A stretch of 6,453 nt of DNA from the NCBI GenBank assembly GCA_003646745.1, contig QMLM01000100.1:1-6453 (forward strand), written 5' to 3'. This stretch comes from Deltaproteobacteria bacterium (lineage in GTDB: Bacteria; Desulfobacterota; B13-G15; RBG-16-54-18). Positions 1 through 6,384 of the stretch are shown piece by piece. The notes beneath the pieces are model-generated. The model did no database searches and had not been told where the DNA came from. It saw only the letters and a program-made list of their open reading frames with translations. The position numbers were made by a program, and so were the translations under genes. Numbering within the stretch: the stretch's first letter is position 1; each line of letters begins with the position of its first letter.

Positions 1-429
1 ATGGAGGAATTGAGATATGACCCCCTTCCCAGCCACCGTGAACCCCCCGAGACCCCCATGGAGGGAGAGATGGCCGGGGAATATCCTCTGATCCTAACCA
101 CTGGGGCGAGGAGTTTGGAGTTTCTCCATTCGGAGTTTCGACAGATAGAGAGGCTCCGAAACAAGAGGCCTTATCCCACCCTTCAGATTCATCCGACAAC
201 CGCTAAGCAATGGGGGGTTGGAAATGGAGATGCGGTGATTTTGGAGAACCGCCTGGGGTCTGTCAGGCTTAAGGCAGAGGTGACCGAGGATATTCTACCG
301 GGTGTCGTCAATGTTCCCCATGGGTGGGTTGAGGCCAACGTCAACCTTCTCACCGACAACTCAGTGGCTGATCCCGTAACCGGGTATCCCGCCCTAAAGG
401 CATTGCTGTGCCGGATCAAGAAGGCGTAA
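1..429 (+). CDS. Molybdopterin-dependent oxidoreductase, C-terminal fragment (cut by left edge)
   Basis: This is the C-terminal molybdopterin-dinucleotide-binding domain of a DMSO-reductase-superfamily enzyme, which holds the Mo- or W-bis-MGD cofactor. Visible family features are the strand start YPLILTTGAR (visible residues 29-38), HSEFRQI (43-49), the beta-barrel stretch around WGVGNGDAVILENRLGSVRLKAEVT, GVVNVPHGWVEANVNLLTD and the end DPVTGYPALKALLC. Intact members are usually several hundred residues longer, so the ATG at position 1 is almost certainly internal and the catalytic part lies to the left. The frame ends in TAA at 427-429. The substrate cannot be told from this domain; the NLLTD...DPVTGYPALKALLC ending is, from memory, common in anaerobic formate dehydrogenase-, thiosulfate/polysulfide reductase- or acetylene hydratase-like proteins. 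It ends just before the promoter of the next gene and need not share its transcript. Confidence 0.9.
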   Translation: MEELRYDPLPSHREPPETPMEGEMAGEYPLILTTGARSLEFLHSEFRQIERLRNKRPYPTLQIHPTTAKQWGVGNGDAVILENRLGSVRLKAEVTEDILPGVVNVPHGWVEANVNLLTDNSVADPVTGYPALKALLCRIKKA

Positions 430-433
430 TGAG

Positions 434-463
434 TTGACAGTCTCTCTATTTGTCCCTTATTAT
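434..463 (+). promoter_or_regulatory. Sigma70-type promoter for the dehydrogenase/glgA/GH57 unit
   Basis: A perfect -35 box TTGACA (434-439) is followed after 18 bases by TATTAT (458-463), which matches the -10 consensus at five of six positions. It lies directly after the stop codon of the oxidoreductase and about 30 bases before the ATG at 495, leaving a short leader that carries the ribosome binding site. The position and box quality make a real promoter likely, but there is no expression evidence. Confidence 0.6.
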
Positions 464-494
464 TTCCTGCGACCAAATCAGAGGGAGGGAGAAG

Positions 495-1235
495 ATGGAT
501 CTAAAAGGTAAGAGGGCCGTTGTGACCGGGGCCGGGCAGGGTATCGGAAGGGCAATTGCCTTAAAGCTGGCCCAGCGGGGGGCGGACTTGATTGTCGATG
601 ACATAAACCCTCAGACCGTTAAAAGGACAGCTCAGGAGGTTCAGGCCCTGGGGACAAAGGCCTTTGCAGTGGTGGCTGACGTCTCTCAGAGGGCTGATGT
701 GGAGGAAATAGTGAAGGTTGCCCTGAGGGAGTTAGGGGGTGTGGACATCTTGGTGAACAACGCTGGTATCGCCCGTAGTGCCCTCCTTTTGCGATTAAAG
801 GACGAGCAGTGGGATGAGGTCCTAAATGTAAACCTGAAAGGTATTTTTTACTGCACCCAGCTTGTAGCACCTCAGATGATTAAGCAACGTTATGGTAAGA
901 TCATAAATATCTCCTCCATTTACGGCCGAATAGGAACAATTGGTGATGCCAACTATGCCGCCTCTAAGGCGGGGATAGTGGGTTTCACAAAAAGTGTGGC
1001 TAGGGAGTTGGCCAGGTATAACATCAACGTCAACGCCATTATGCCCGGTCTGATCGACACCCCTTTGTTGAGGGGGATACCGGATAAGTACCTGCAGCCG
1101 ATGATAGAGGATGTTCCTTTGGGCAGGGTGGGCAAACCCGAAGACATCGCCAATGTGGTTGCCTTTCTCGCATCCGATGACGCCAGCTATATGACCGGGG
1201 CCATTCTGGAGGTGACCGGCGGCTGGAATATGTGA
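495..1235 (+). CDS. Short-chain dehydrogenase/reductase, FabG-like 3-oxoacyl-ACP reductase family
   Basis: This 246-residue protein has the length of classical SDR enzymes such as FabG, which reduce 3-oxoacyl-ACP or related ketones in the cytoplasm. The Rossmann cofactor motif TGAGQGIG is at residues 11-18, NNAG at 88-91, and the catalytic tetrad is N113, S141, Y154 and K158 (YAASK). The stretch RSALLLRLKDEQWDEVLNVN resembles FabG. The loop after the second strand carries D35-D36, and an acidic residue there usually favours NAD(H) over NADP(H), so a catabolic or non-fatty-acid role is possible. ATG 495 is chosen because the purine-rich GGAGGGAGAAG stands just before it. A TTG further upstream at 450 would fall inside the promoter and lacks a binding site. 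The gene precedes glgA by 44 bases on the same strand and may be cotranscribed. Exact substrate unknown. Confidence 0.9.
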   Translation: MDLKGKRAVVTGAGQGIGRAIALKLAQRGADLIVDDINPQTVKRTAQEVQALGTKAFAVVADVSQRADVEEIVKVALRELGGVDILVNNAGIARSALLLRLKDEQWDEVLNVNLKGIFYCTQLVAPQMIKQRYGKIINISSIYGRIGTIGDANYAASKAGIVGFTKSVARELARYNINVNAIMPGLIDTPLLRGIPDKYLQPMIEDVPLGRVGKPEDIANVVAFLASDDASYMTGAILEVTGGWNM

Positions 1236-1268
1236 TGGAGGTATTCCTTGTTAAAAGGATATAGCCCT

Positions 1269-1289
1269 ATGGGCCCCAAATGGCCATGA
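1269..1289 (+). promoter_or_regulatory. Six-codon leader ORF (MGPKWP) before glgA
   Basis: ATG 1269 is preceded by AAAAGGA (1253-1259) at a spacing of 9 bases, the best-placed ribosome binding site in this gap. It reads six codons to TGA at 1287-1289. That stop overlaps the ATG at 1286 (ATGA), which is the second in-frame start of glgA. ATGG(G)CC at 1269-1275 can also pair with GGCCAT at 1282-1287 around a six-base loop, forming a hairpin over the glgA start region. It could act as a translational coupling leader, or be chance. Confidence 0.3.
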
Positions 1290-2737
1290 AGGTACTGTTC
1301 GCCTCCTCTGAGCTTGCCCCCTTCGCCAAGACCGGTGGTTTGGCCGATGTTTGTGGGTCTTTGCCCAAGGCCTTACTTCAATGGGGGGTGGCACCAACGC
1401 TGGTACTGCCCCTTTACCGCTCGGTAACGGAGGGAGGTTGGGGGCTGGAATTGGTGATTGAGGGCCTCCCCGTAGTGATGGGTCAGTCTGAGTTTAGGAC
1501 GGATATCTACCGGGGTTGGCTGACAGAGGAGATCCCCGTCTTTTTCGTCCAGCGTGATGAGTTCTTTGACCGCACTTATCTTTACGGAACTCCCAAGGAG
1601 GATTACTTCGATAATGCCCAGCGCTTTGCCTTCTTTTCGCGAGCGGTCATCGCTCTGGGCGAAGCCCTCAGTATAAGATGGAGGATCATCCACTGTCATG
1701 ACTGGCAGACAGCCTTGATACCGCTATATCTGAAGGCCTTTTACTCTAATCACCCACTATTTACTAGGACCAAGACGATCTTCACCATTCACAACCTCGG
1801 CTATCAGGGGATCTTCCCTGCCGAGACCTTCCCCCTTCTTGGGCTCCCTTCCCGCCTTTTCTCCTCGGATATCTTGGAGTTCTGGGGAAAGATCAACTTT
1901 CTTAAAGGGGGAATTGTTTCCTCGGATCAGGTGACCACTGTGAGCCCCACCTACGCCAAGGAGATTCAAACCCCTGAATTCGGCTATGGCCTAGAGGAGG
2001 TCTTGAGGGCGAGGGCGGATGAACTGGTCGGCATCCTAAACGGGGTAGATTATTCAGAATGGGATCCTGAGGGAGATCCCCACTTAGTTGCCCACTACAG
2101 CCGCGATGGCCTACAGGGCAAGAGGAGATGCAAAGAGGATCTTTTGAAGACATTTCAACTCTCCCAGGACTTAATGGAGAGACCGTTGCTGGGTATGGTC
2201 TCTCGTTTGGCGGAGCAAAAGGGGTTGGACATCCTCTGTCAGGTGGTGGATAAGTTGATGGCAGCAGGAGCTGGGCTGGTGATCCTTGGTAAAGGACAGC
2301 AGAAGTACGAACGCCTCTTGGTGCAGTTGGCCCGAAGACATCCTCAGCAAATGGGGGTAAGGATCGCCTTTGATGAACCACTGGCCCATAAGATAGAGGC
2401 GGGTTGTGATATGTTTCTTATGCCTTCCCGCTACGAACCCTGTGGTCTGAGCCAGATTTACAGTATGAAGTACGGGACTATCCCCATTGTGCGCCATACC
2501 GGTGGATTGGCCGATACGGTTGTGGAGGTAAACCCGAAGAGGGGGAGTGGGACGGGATTTAAGTTTTCAACCTATCACCCTGATGCCCTTTGGGAGGCCA
2601 TCGAGAAGGCCCTTAGTTGTTTTGCTGATAAGGAGCTCTGGTTGCGCTTGGTACAGCAGGCCATGTCTCAGGACTTTTCTTGGTCGCGCTCAGCAAGACA
2701 ATACCTTAAGCTGTATCGCCGAAGGAGGAGGGGATGA
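1280..2737 (+). CDS. glgA: Glycogen synthase GlgA (ADP-glucose:alpha-1,4-glucan transferase, GT5)
   Basis: GlgA adds glucose from a nucleotide sugar, in bacteria usually ADP-glucose, to the non-reducing end of alpha-1,4-glucan. The 485 residues match the usual length. The GT-B N-terminal domain opens with SSELAPFAKTGGLADV, where K17-T-G-G is the sugar-nucleotide-binding motif. HDWQT is at 140-144 and H171 lies in FTIHNLGYQGIF. The C-terminal domain has SRLAEQKG with R309 and K314, the catalytic-site SRYEPCGLSQ with E386 and C388, and the second TGGLADTV at 407-414. All key residues are present. Two starts are possible: ATG 1280 or ATG 1286. The latter gives MKVLFASSE, the usual GlgA beginning, and overlaps the leader ORF stop. 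The protein ends in five arginines plus glycine because the next gene's ribosome binding site is embedded there. It overlaps the GH57 gene by 4 bases. Confidence 0.97.
   Translation: MAMKVLFASSELAPFAKTGGLADVCGSLPKALLQWGVAPTLVLPLYRSVTEGGWGLELVIEGLPVVMGQSEFRTDIYRGWLTEEIPVFFVQRDEFFDRTYLYGTPKEDYFDNAQRFAFFSRAVIALGEALSIRWRIIHCHDWQTALIPLYLKAFYSNHPLFTRTKTIFTIHNLGYQGIFPAETFPLLGLPSRLFSSDILEFWGKINFLKGGIVSSDQVTTVSPTYAKEIQTPEFGYGLEEVLRARADELVGILNGVDYSEWDPEGDPHLVAHYSRDGLQGKRRCKEDLLKTFQLSQDLMERPLLGMVSRLAEQKGLDILCQVVDKLMAAGAGLVILGKGQQKYERLLVQLARRHPQQMGVRIAFDEPLAHKIEAGCDMFLMPSRYEPCGLSQIYSMKYGTIPIVRHTGGLADTVVEVNPKRGSGTGFKFSTYHPDALWEAIEKALSCFADKELWLRLVQQAMSQDFSWSRSARQYLKLYRRRRRG
2722..2737 (+). promoter_or_regulatory. 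Strong ribosome binding site and ATGA overlap, glgA to GH57
   Basis: AAGGAGG (2722-2728) is a full anti-16S match, 5 bases before ATG 2734. The ATG overlaps the glgA stop as ATGA (2734-2737). This arrangement is typical of translational coupling and fixes the GH57 start. The site lies inside glgA codons and spells part of its terminal arginine run. Confidence 0.8.
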
Positions 2738-5109
2738 ATTGGTATGTCTGTTTTCATGGTCACTTCTATCAGCCCTCCCGGGAGGACCCTTGGCTAGAGG
2801 TGATAGAGCTTCAACCTGAGGCAGCTCCCTATCATGATTGGAACGAGCGCATTACCGCCGAGTGCTATGGCCCAAACGCCATGGCCAGGCGGCAAGACCC
2901 TCAGGGACGCATCTTGAGTATAATCGACAATTACGAGGGAATAAGCTTTAACTTTGGCCCCACCTTGCTGTCTTGGCTAAAGAAAGGTGCCCCCTTGGTC
3001 TATGAGAAGATTTTGGAGGCCGATAGAGTGAGCCTTACAAGGCGCCAGGGCCATGGAAATGCCATCGCCCAGGTATACAATCACATAATAATGCCCCTGG
3101 CCAACTCCCGTGATAAACTCACTCAGGTAATCTGGGGGATAGAGGCCTTTAGGTTTCATTTCGGAAGGCGACCTGAGGGGATGTGGTTGGCCGAGACCGC
3201 CGTGGACAATGAGACGTTGGCCATCATGGCACAGGCGGGGATACGCTTTACCATCCTGTCCCCCCGGCAGGCCCAAGCGGTGCGCCCCCTTGGGAAAAAG
3301 GATTGGACAGCAGTAGATGAGGGAAGCCTTGATATTAGATATCCCTACCGCTGTTTCCCTAAGCCCGGTCTGGAGATAGACATCTTCTTTTACCACCCTG
3401 GCCTGGCCCACGGGATCGCCTTCGGCCCTCTGCTTCAAAGCGGCGACCGTCTGGTACGACAGATGGAAGGGCTCTTCTCTGGAGATATTCCCTGCCAGCT
3501 GGTATCTGTGGCCACCGATGGGGAGACCTATGGCCATCACCATCGATTCGCAGAGATGGCGTTGTCCTATGCCCTTGAACACTTTGAAAATCACCCCACC
3601 ATAAGGCCCACTAATTTCGCCCATTTTCTCTCCCTTTGTCCCCCGCGGCACGAGGTGACCGTCAAGGAGGGCACTTCCTGGGGGTGTGTCCATGGGGTGG
3701 ACAGATGGTTTCGCAACTGCGGGTGCAACACTGGGCGAAACCCTAGCTGGAGCCAGCAGTGGAGGACTCCTTTGCGTGAGGCCCTCAATTGGTTGCGTGA
3801 CGAGATGGATATCCTGTTTGAAGAGGAGGGCAGCCGTTACCTCAAGGACCCCTGGGAGGCTAGAAATGACTACATCCATCTTATCTTAAGGCCCGAAGAA
3901 GAGACCAAAGATGCTCTTTGGGCCAAACACCGCAACGGGCGGGCAGCGGATAAGCAGAGGGTATGTGCCCTAAGGCTTTTGGAGATGCAATATCACGCCC
4001 AGATGATGTTTACCAGCTGTGCCTGGTTTTTCGACGATATCTCCGGGCTGGAGGTTCAGCAAAATTTGCGTTATGCCGCCAGGGCCATGCAGTTGGCGAA
4101 GGGTTTTGGACTGGACTTAGAAGGGGAGTTTATCTCAAGGCTCAAAGATGCCAAGAGCAATCTGCCCAAATTTGGGGATGGGGCTCGCATCTACCAAAAG
4201 ATCATTCGTCCACACCTCTACGATTTGAGGCGTCTGAGTGTACATTTCGGCTTCCATTGCTTGATCGACAAACCCCCGTTGAAACGCCCACACCCCTTTT
4301 ATACGGCCGTAGTTGAAGTACAAGACCTTCAGGAGTACTCCGCAGATGGCGCCATCCTTAACCTTATCCGGGCAAAGCTCAGGCATAATCGCACCGAAGA
4401 GGCTCAGGTGAGCGATGTGGTGGTCTTTTATCGTGGTTACCTTACCCTGAAGGGAGGGATCATTGCGCCCGAGCAGCGCATGGCCTTAATAGAGGAATTT
4501 AAGAAGGGGGCCATCGATAAAGTTGAAAAAAAATTAGGGGACCTTCCCGACCATTACGGGGCGCAGGACATCTTCTTGGATGACAGGATAAGGCTTTCTC
4601 TCTCATTAATGGAGGAAAGGTTCACTTCCCTAAAAGAGGAGTATCGAAGGTTTTACGAGCATAATAAGGCGCTTTTCGCCTATCTGCACGAACTCCATGT
4701 ACCCATGCCCGAGGTGTTTACTGCCCTGGCCCATACAGTGTTGCAGGAGAGGCTGTACGAAGAGATAGAAAAAGAGGTCAGTGGCAAGAGTAGTCAATTT
4801 GCCGAAATGCTGGCTGAGGCCCGTAGTTGGGGCGTTAATCTGGCGCAAAGCCGTGCCTGCTGTCTGCTCAGGGACAAGATCCTGGAAGATTTGATTAAGG
4901 TCGCCGAGAAAGATGACCCCTCTGGGCTGACCCGACTGATGCGCCTGTTGAATATTTGTGAAGGGTTATTTCCCTATCAATACCTTTGGGAGGTGCAAAA
5001 CGTCTTTTGGGAGCTCCTGCCCAAGATCAGGGAACGTTATGGGATACTCCCCCCAGAGGTGCTCGAACTGGGTGAGAAGCTTGGTTTTGTGATGAAGGAG
5101 GATGGATGA
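2734..5109 (+). CDS. Glycoside hydrolase family 57 protein with DUF3536-type C-terminal region
   Basis: This 791-residue cytoplasmic protein (no signal peptide seen) belongs to GH57, whose retaining enzymes include alpha-amylases, 4-alpha-glucanotransferases and glycogen branching enzymes. The conserved regions are in order: HGHFYQP (8-14); WNERITAECY (36-45); GMWLAET (149-155), giving the probable nucleophile E154; ATDGETYGHHH (260-270), giving the probable acid/base D262; and WGCVHGVDRWFRNCGC (316-331). The rest, with EMQYHAQMMFTSCAWFFDD (417-435) as landmark, matches what I know as DUF3536, a region of unknown function. To my knowledge the specificity of DUF3536-type GH57 proteins is not settled. 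Coupling to glgA argues for a role in alpha-glucan building or turnover, for example branching or glucan transfer. The catalytic residues are assigned by motif position, not by structure. Confidence 0.93.
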   Translation: MNWYVCFHGHFYQPSREDPWLEVIELQPEAAPYHDWNERITAECYGPNAMARRQDPQGRILSIIDNYEGISFNFGPTLLSWLKKGAPLVYEKILEADRVSLTRRQGHGNAIAQVYNHIIMPLANSRDKLTQVIWGIEAFRFHFGRRPEGMWLAETAVDNETLAIMAQAGIRFTILSPRQAQAVRPLGKKDWTAVDEGSLDIRYPYRCFPKPGLEIDIFFYHPGLAHGIAFGPLLQSGDRLVRQMEGLFSGDIPCQLVSVATDGETYGHHHRFAEMALSYALEHFENHPTIRPTNFAHFLSLCPPRHEVTVKEGTSWGCVHGVDRWFRNCGCNTGRNPSWSQQWRTPLREALNWLRDEMDILFEEEGSRYLKDPWEARNDYIHLILRPEEETKDALWAKHRNGRAADKQRVCALRLLEMQYHAQMMFTSCAWFFDDISGLEVQQNLRYAARAMQLAKGFGLDLEGEFISRLKDAKSNLPKFGDGARIYQKIIRPHLYDLRRLSVHFGFHCLIDKPPLKRPHPFYTAVVEVQDLQEYSADGAILNLIRAKLRHNRTEEAQVSDVVVFYRGYLTLKGGIIAPEQRMALIEEFKKGAIDKVEKKLGDLPDHYGAQDIFLDDRIRLSLSLMEERFTSLKEEYRRFYEHNKALFAYLHELHVPMPEVFTALAHTVLQERLYEEIEKEVSGKSSQFAEMLAEARSWGVNLAQSRACCLLRDKILEDLIKVAEKDDPSGLTRLMRLLNICEGLFPYQYLWEVQNVFWELLPKIRERYGILPPEVLELGEKLGFVMKEDG

Positions 5110-5128
5110 GGACAGTCGCTTGAATTTG

Positions 5129-5157
5129 TTGATTAATGGCGAAAGAAAAAGTAAAAT
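5129..5157 (+). promoter_or_regulatory. Candidate sigma70-type promoter for cas6
   Basis: TTGATT (5129-5134) and TAAAAT (5152-5157) are separated by 17 bases, the ideal spacing. The pair lies in an AT-rich gap between GH57 and cas6 and would give a short leader of about 35 bases. AAGG (5186-5189) stands 9 bases before the cas6 ATG as ribosome binding site. The AT-rich context raises the chance of a random match. Confidence 0.5.
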
Positions 5158-5182
5158 TTAAAATAACTTTTAATTTTTCTTT
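5142..5182 (+). repeat. Imperfect AT-only inverted repeat in the GH57-cas6 gap
   Basis: AAAGAAAAA (5142-5150) is the exact reverse complement of TTTTTCTTT (5174-5182). After one mismatch, TAAAA (5152-5156) pairs with TTTTA (5168-5172), leaving an 11-base loop. The repeat covers the proposed -10 box. As RNA it is a weak A-U hairpin followed by a few more T, so it could serve as a poor terminator for the GH57 transcript, as an operator site, or have no function. Confidence 0.4.
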
Positions 5183-5198
5183 TTAAAGGCATCTTAGG

Positions 5199-5954
5199 AT
5201 GAGGATTACACTTACCTTTAATGCTAATTCACCTATTAAGTTTCCTATTCAGTATAACCACCTCCTGCAAGCCTTTATTTACCGACATCTCTCCTCAGAG
5301 TTGAGCGACTTTCTCCATCAGGAAGGCTTTCTCTATGGGAAGAGGCGTTTCAAGCTCTTCACCTTCTCCAATCTGATGGGTAAATATCGGATACATAAAA
5401 AGGAAGGGGTGATAGAATTTTTTCCTCCCTTTAAACTGGTGGTGAGCTCACCGGTGGAGAGGTTCATCCAGGAGCTGGCCGAGATCCTCATTAGGAGATC
5501 GGAGGTGGATCTTATCGGGCAGAAGGTCTTAATAGAAGGGATAGAGGTGCACTTCACCCCCTCCATAGATGGCGATCTCCTCATCAAGATGCTCTCCCCC
5601 ATGACCATGTCCAGCACACTGAGGACCCCCGATGGAAGATCAAAGAGGTATTACTACTCCCCCTTTGAGAGGGAGTTTTCCACCTTGATGGAGAGGAATA
5701 TCCAGAAAAAATACGAGTTGATCCATAACTCCCCTGCTGACGGTTTGCATCTGGAGGTGATCCCTGAGAGGGTGGATAAAAGTTGTGAGAAGATCCTGAA
5801 CTTCAAGGGGACGGTGGTCAAGGCGTGGAGGGGTACCTACCGACTGCGGGGCTCCCCGGAACTCCTACACACCGCCTATGAGTGCGGCTTGGGAGTCAAG
5901 AACTCACAGGGGTTTGGGTGTTTTGAGGTGGTAAAAAGGAAGGAGGGGCATTAA
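5199..5954 (+). CDS. cas6: CRISPR-associated endoribonuclease Cas6
   Basis: Cas6 cuts CRISPR precursor RNA within the repeat to make guide RNAs, without needing metal. The 251 residues fit the family. The start aligns by eye with Pyrococcus furiosus Cas6: LQAFIY gives Y28 (PfY31), DFLHQEG gives H40 (PfH46), and FKLFTFS gives K52 (PfK52), so the whole catalytic triad is present. The C-terminal glycine-rich loop GLGVKNSQGFG (230-240) is the Cas6 RAMP signature, and two ferredoxin-like folds are expected. ATG 5199 is supported by AAGG 9 bases upstream and by the typical MRITLTF opening. It probably serves a type I or III system, but no other cas gene or CRISPR array lies in the window. The upstream neighbours are glycogen genes; downstream are a small unknown gene and a toxin-family gene. 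Confidence 0.93.
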   Translation: MRITLTFNANSPIKFPIQYNHLLQAFIYRHLSSELSDFLHQEGFLYGKRRFKLFTFSNLMGKYRIHKKEGVIEFFPPFKLVVSSPVERFIQELAEILIRRSEVDLIGQKVLIEGIEVHFTPSIDGDLLIKMLSPMTMSSTLRTPDGRSKRYYYSPFEREFSTLMERNIQKKYELIHNSPADGLHLEVIPERVDKSCEKILNFKGTVVKAWRGTYRLRGSPELLHTAYECGLGVKNSQGFGCFEVVKRKEGH

Positions 5955-5974
5955 GAGGAAAGGCCTTTAAAAAG

Positions 5975-6046
5975 GTGAAATTCATCCTCACTGGCGACCC
6001 CGAATTTAAGCCTTTGGGAGATGAATGGGAGATAGAGTGGATTTGA
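5975..6046 (+). pseudogene. Possible original 5' end of the following gene, in the other frame
   Basis: From GTG 5975 this frame reads 23 codons, VKFILTGDPEFKPLGDEW and five more, to TGA 6044-6046. The peptide looks like a genuine protein beginning, and GAGGAAAGG (5955-5963) lies upstream. It runs directly into the gene starting at 6025, which is in the frame reached by re-reading one base. Loss of one base between about 6022 and 6043, for example in a G run, would explain the break. It may instead be a chance short frame. Confidence 0.35.
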
Positions 6047-6384
6047 AGGGGGAGGTGGTGAAGGTCTTCTGGAGAAAGAGGCCATTGAAAGGGGATTGGA
6101 CGCTGAGGGATGTCCCCATCTTCTTCTGGTCTGAAGATGTAGGGCTTGAGGACGTCCTTGAGGCGCTGAGGAAGGAAGAAGGGTGGGTTCTGCTCAGGTT
6201 TTTCGAGAGGGCTCCCATCAAACTAGTCCTAATGGCCCTGAAGGAGGTGGAGAAGGAGAAAGAGGTGACAAGGTTATTTTCCCGGGTGGCAGGGATGCTC
6301 TCGCCTGATACCAGGTTGAAATGGGAGACCTATTTGAAAGCAGTCTATGGGAACCTTGAGGGAAGGGCAGAAGAGGGCCCTTGA
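6025..6384 (+). CDS. Unrecognised small protein between cas6 and an AbiEii-type gene
   Basis: I do not recognise this 119-residue product. The N-terminal third is strand-like and basic (LKGEVVKVFWRKRPLKGDW). A middle stretch reads RDVPIFFWSEDVGLEDVLEAL, and the remainder is charged and probably helical (MALKEVEKEKEVTRLFSRV). There is no signal peptide or membrane segment. ATG 6025 has GGGAG (6016-6020) 4 bases upstream and a stop directly before it, so no longer start exists in this frame. The true N-terminus may lie in the other frame from 5975, joined through a one-base indel. Its last 38 bases overlap the next gene, a nucleotidyltransferase of the AbiEii/AbiGii toxin family. A partner or antitoxin role is suggested by position only; the sequence does not look like the usual AbiEi antitoxin. 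Confidence 0.6.
   Translation: MGDRVDLKGEVVKVFWRKRPLKGDWTLRDVPIFFWSEDVGLEDVLEALRKEEGWVLLRFFERAPIKLVLMALKEVEKEKEVTRLFSRVAGMLSPDTRLKWETYLKAVYGNLEGRAEEGP

Noticed and set aside
450..494. Longer dehydrogenase starting at TTG 450 with 15 extra residues
   Set aside because: The extension lies over the -10 box, has no ribosome binding site and does not match the SDR family start; ATG 495 has a good site and the usual MDLKGKRAVVTG opening.
1902..2381. 159-codon open frame on the minus strand inside glgA
   Set aside because: It is opposite a fully conserved glgA and its proline/serine-rich translation looks like an antisense shadow.
2977..3879. 300-codon open frame on the minus strand
   Set aside because: It lies wholly within the GH57 gene, opposite its conserved catalytic motifs, and its translation shows no recognisable domain.
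3963..4316. 117-codon plus-strand frame inside GH57
   Set aside because: It is an alternative frame of a confident gene, with no separate ribosome binding site or known motif.
5142..5184. Strong intrinsic terminator after GH57
   Set aside because: The hairpin has almost only A-T pairs and no GC-rich stem, so a standard rho-independent terminator is not supported; it is listed as an inverted repeat.
5955..6024. CRISPR repeats next to cas6
   Set aside because: No direct repeats with regular spacers are visible here or elsewhere in the window.
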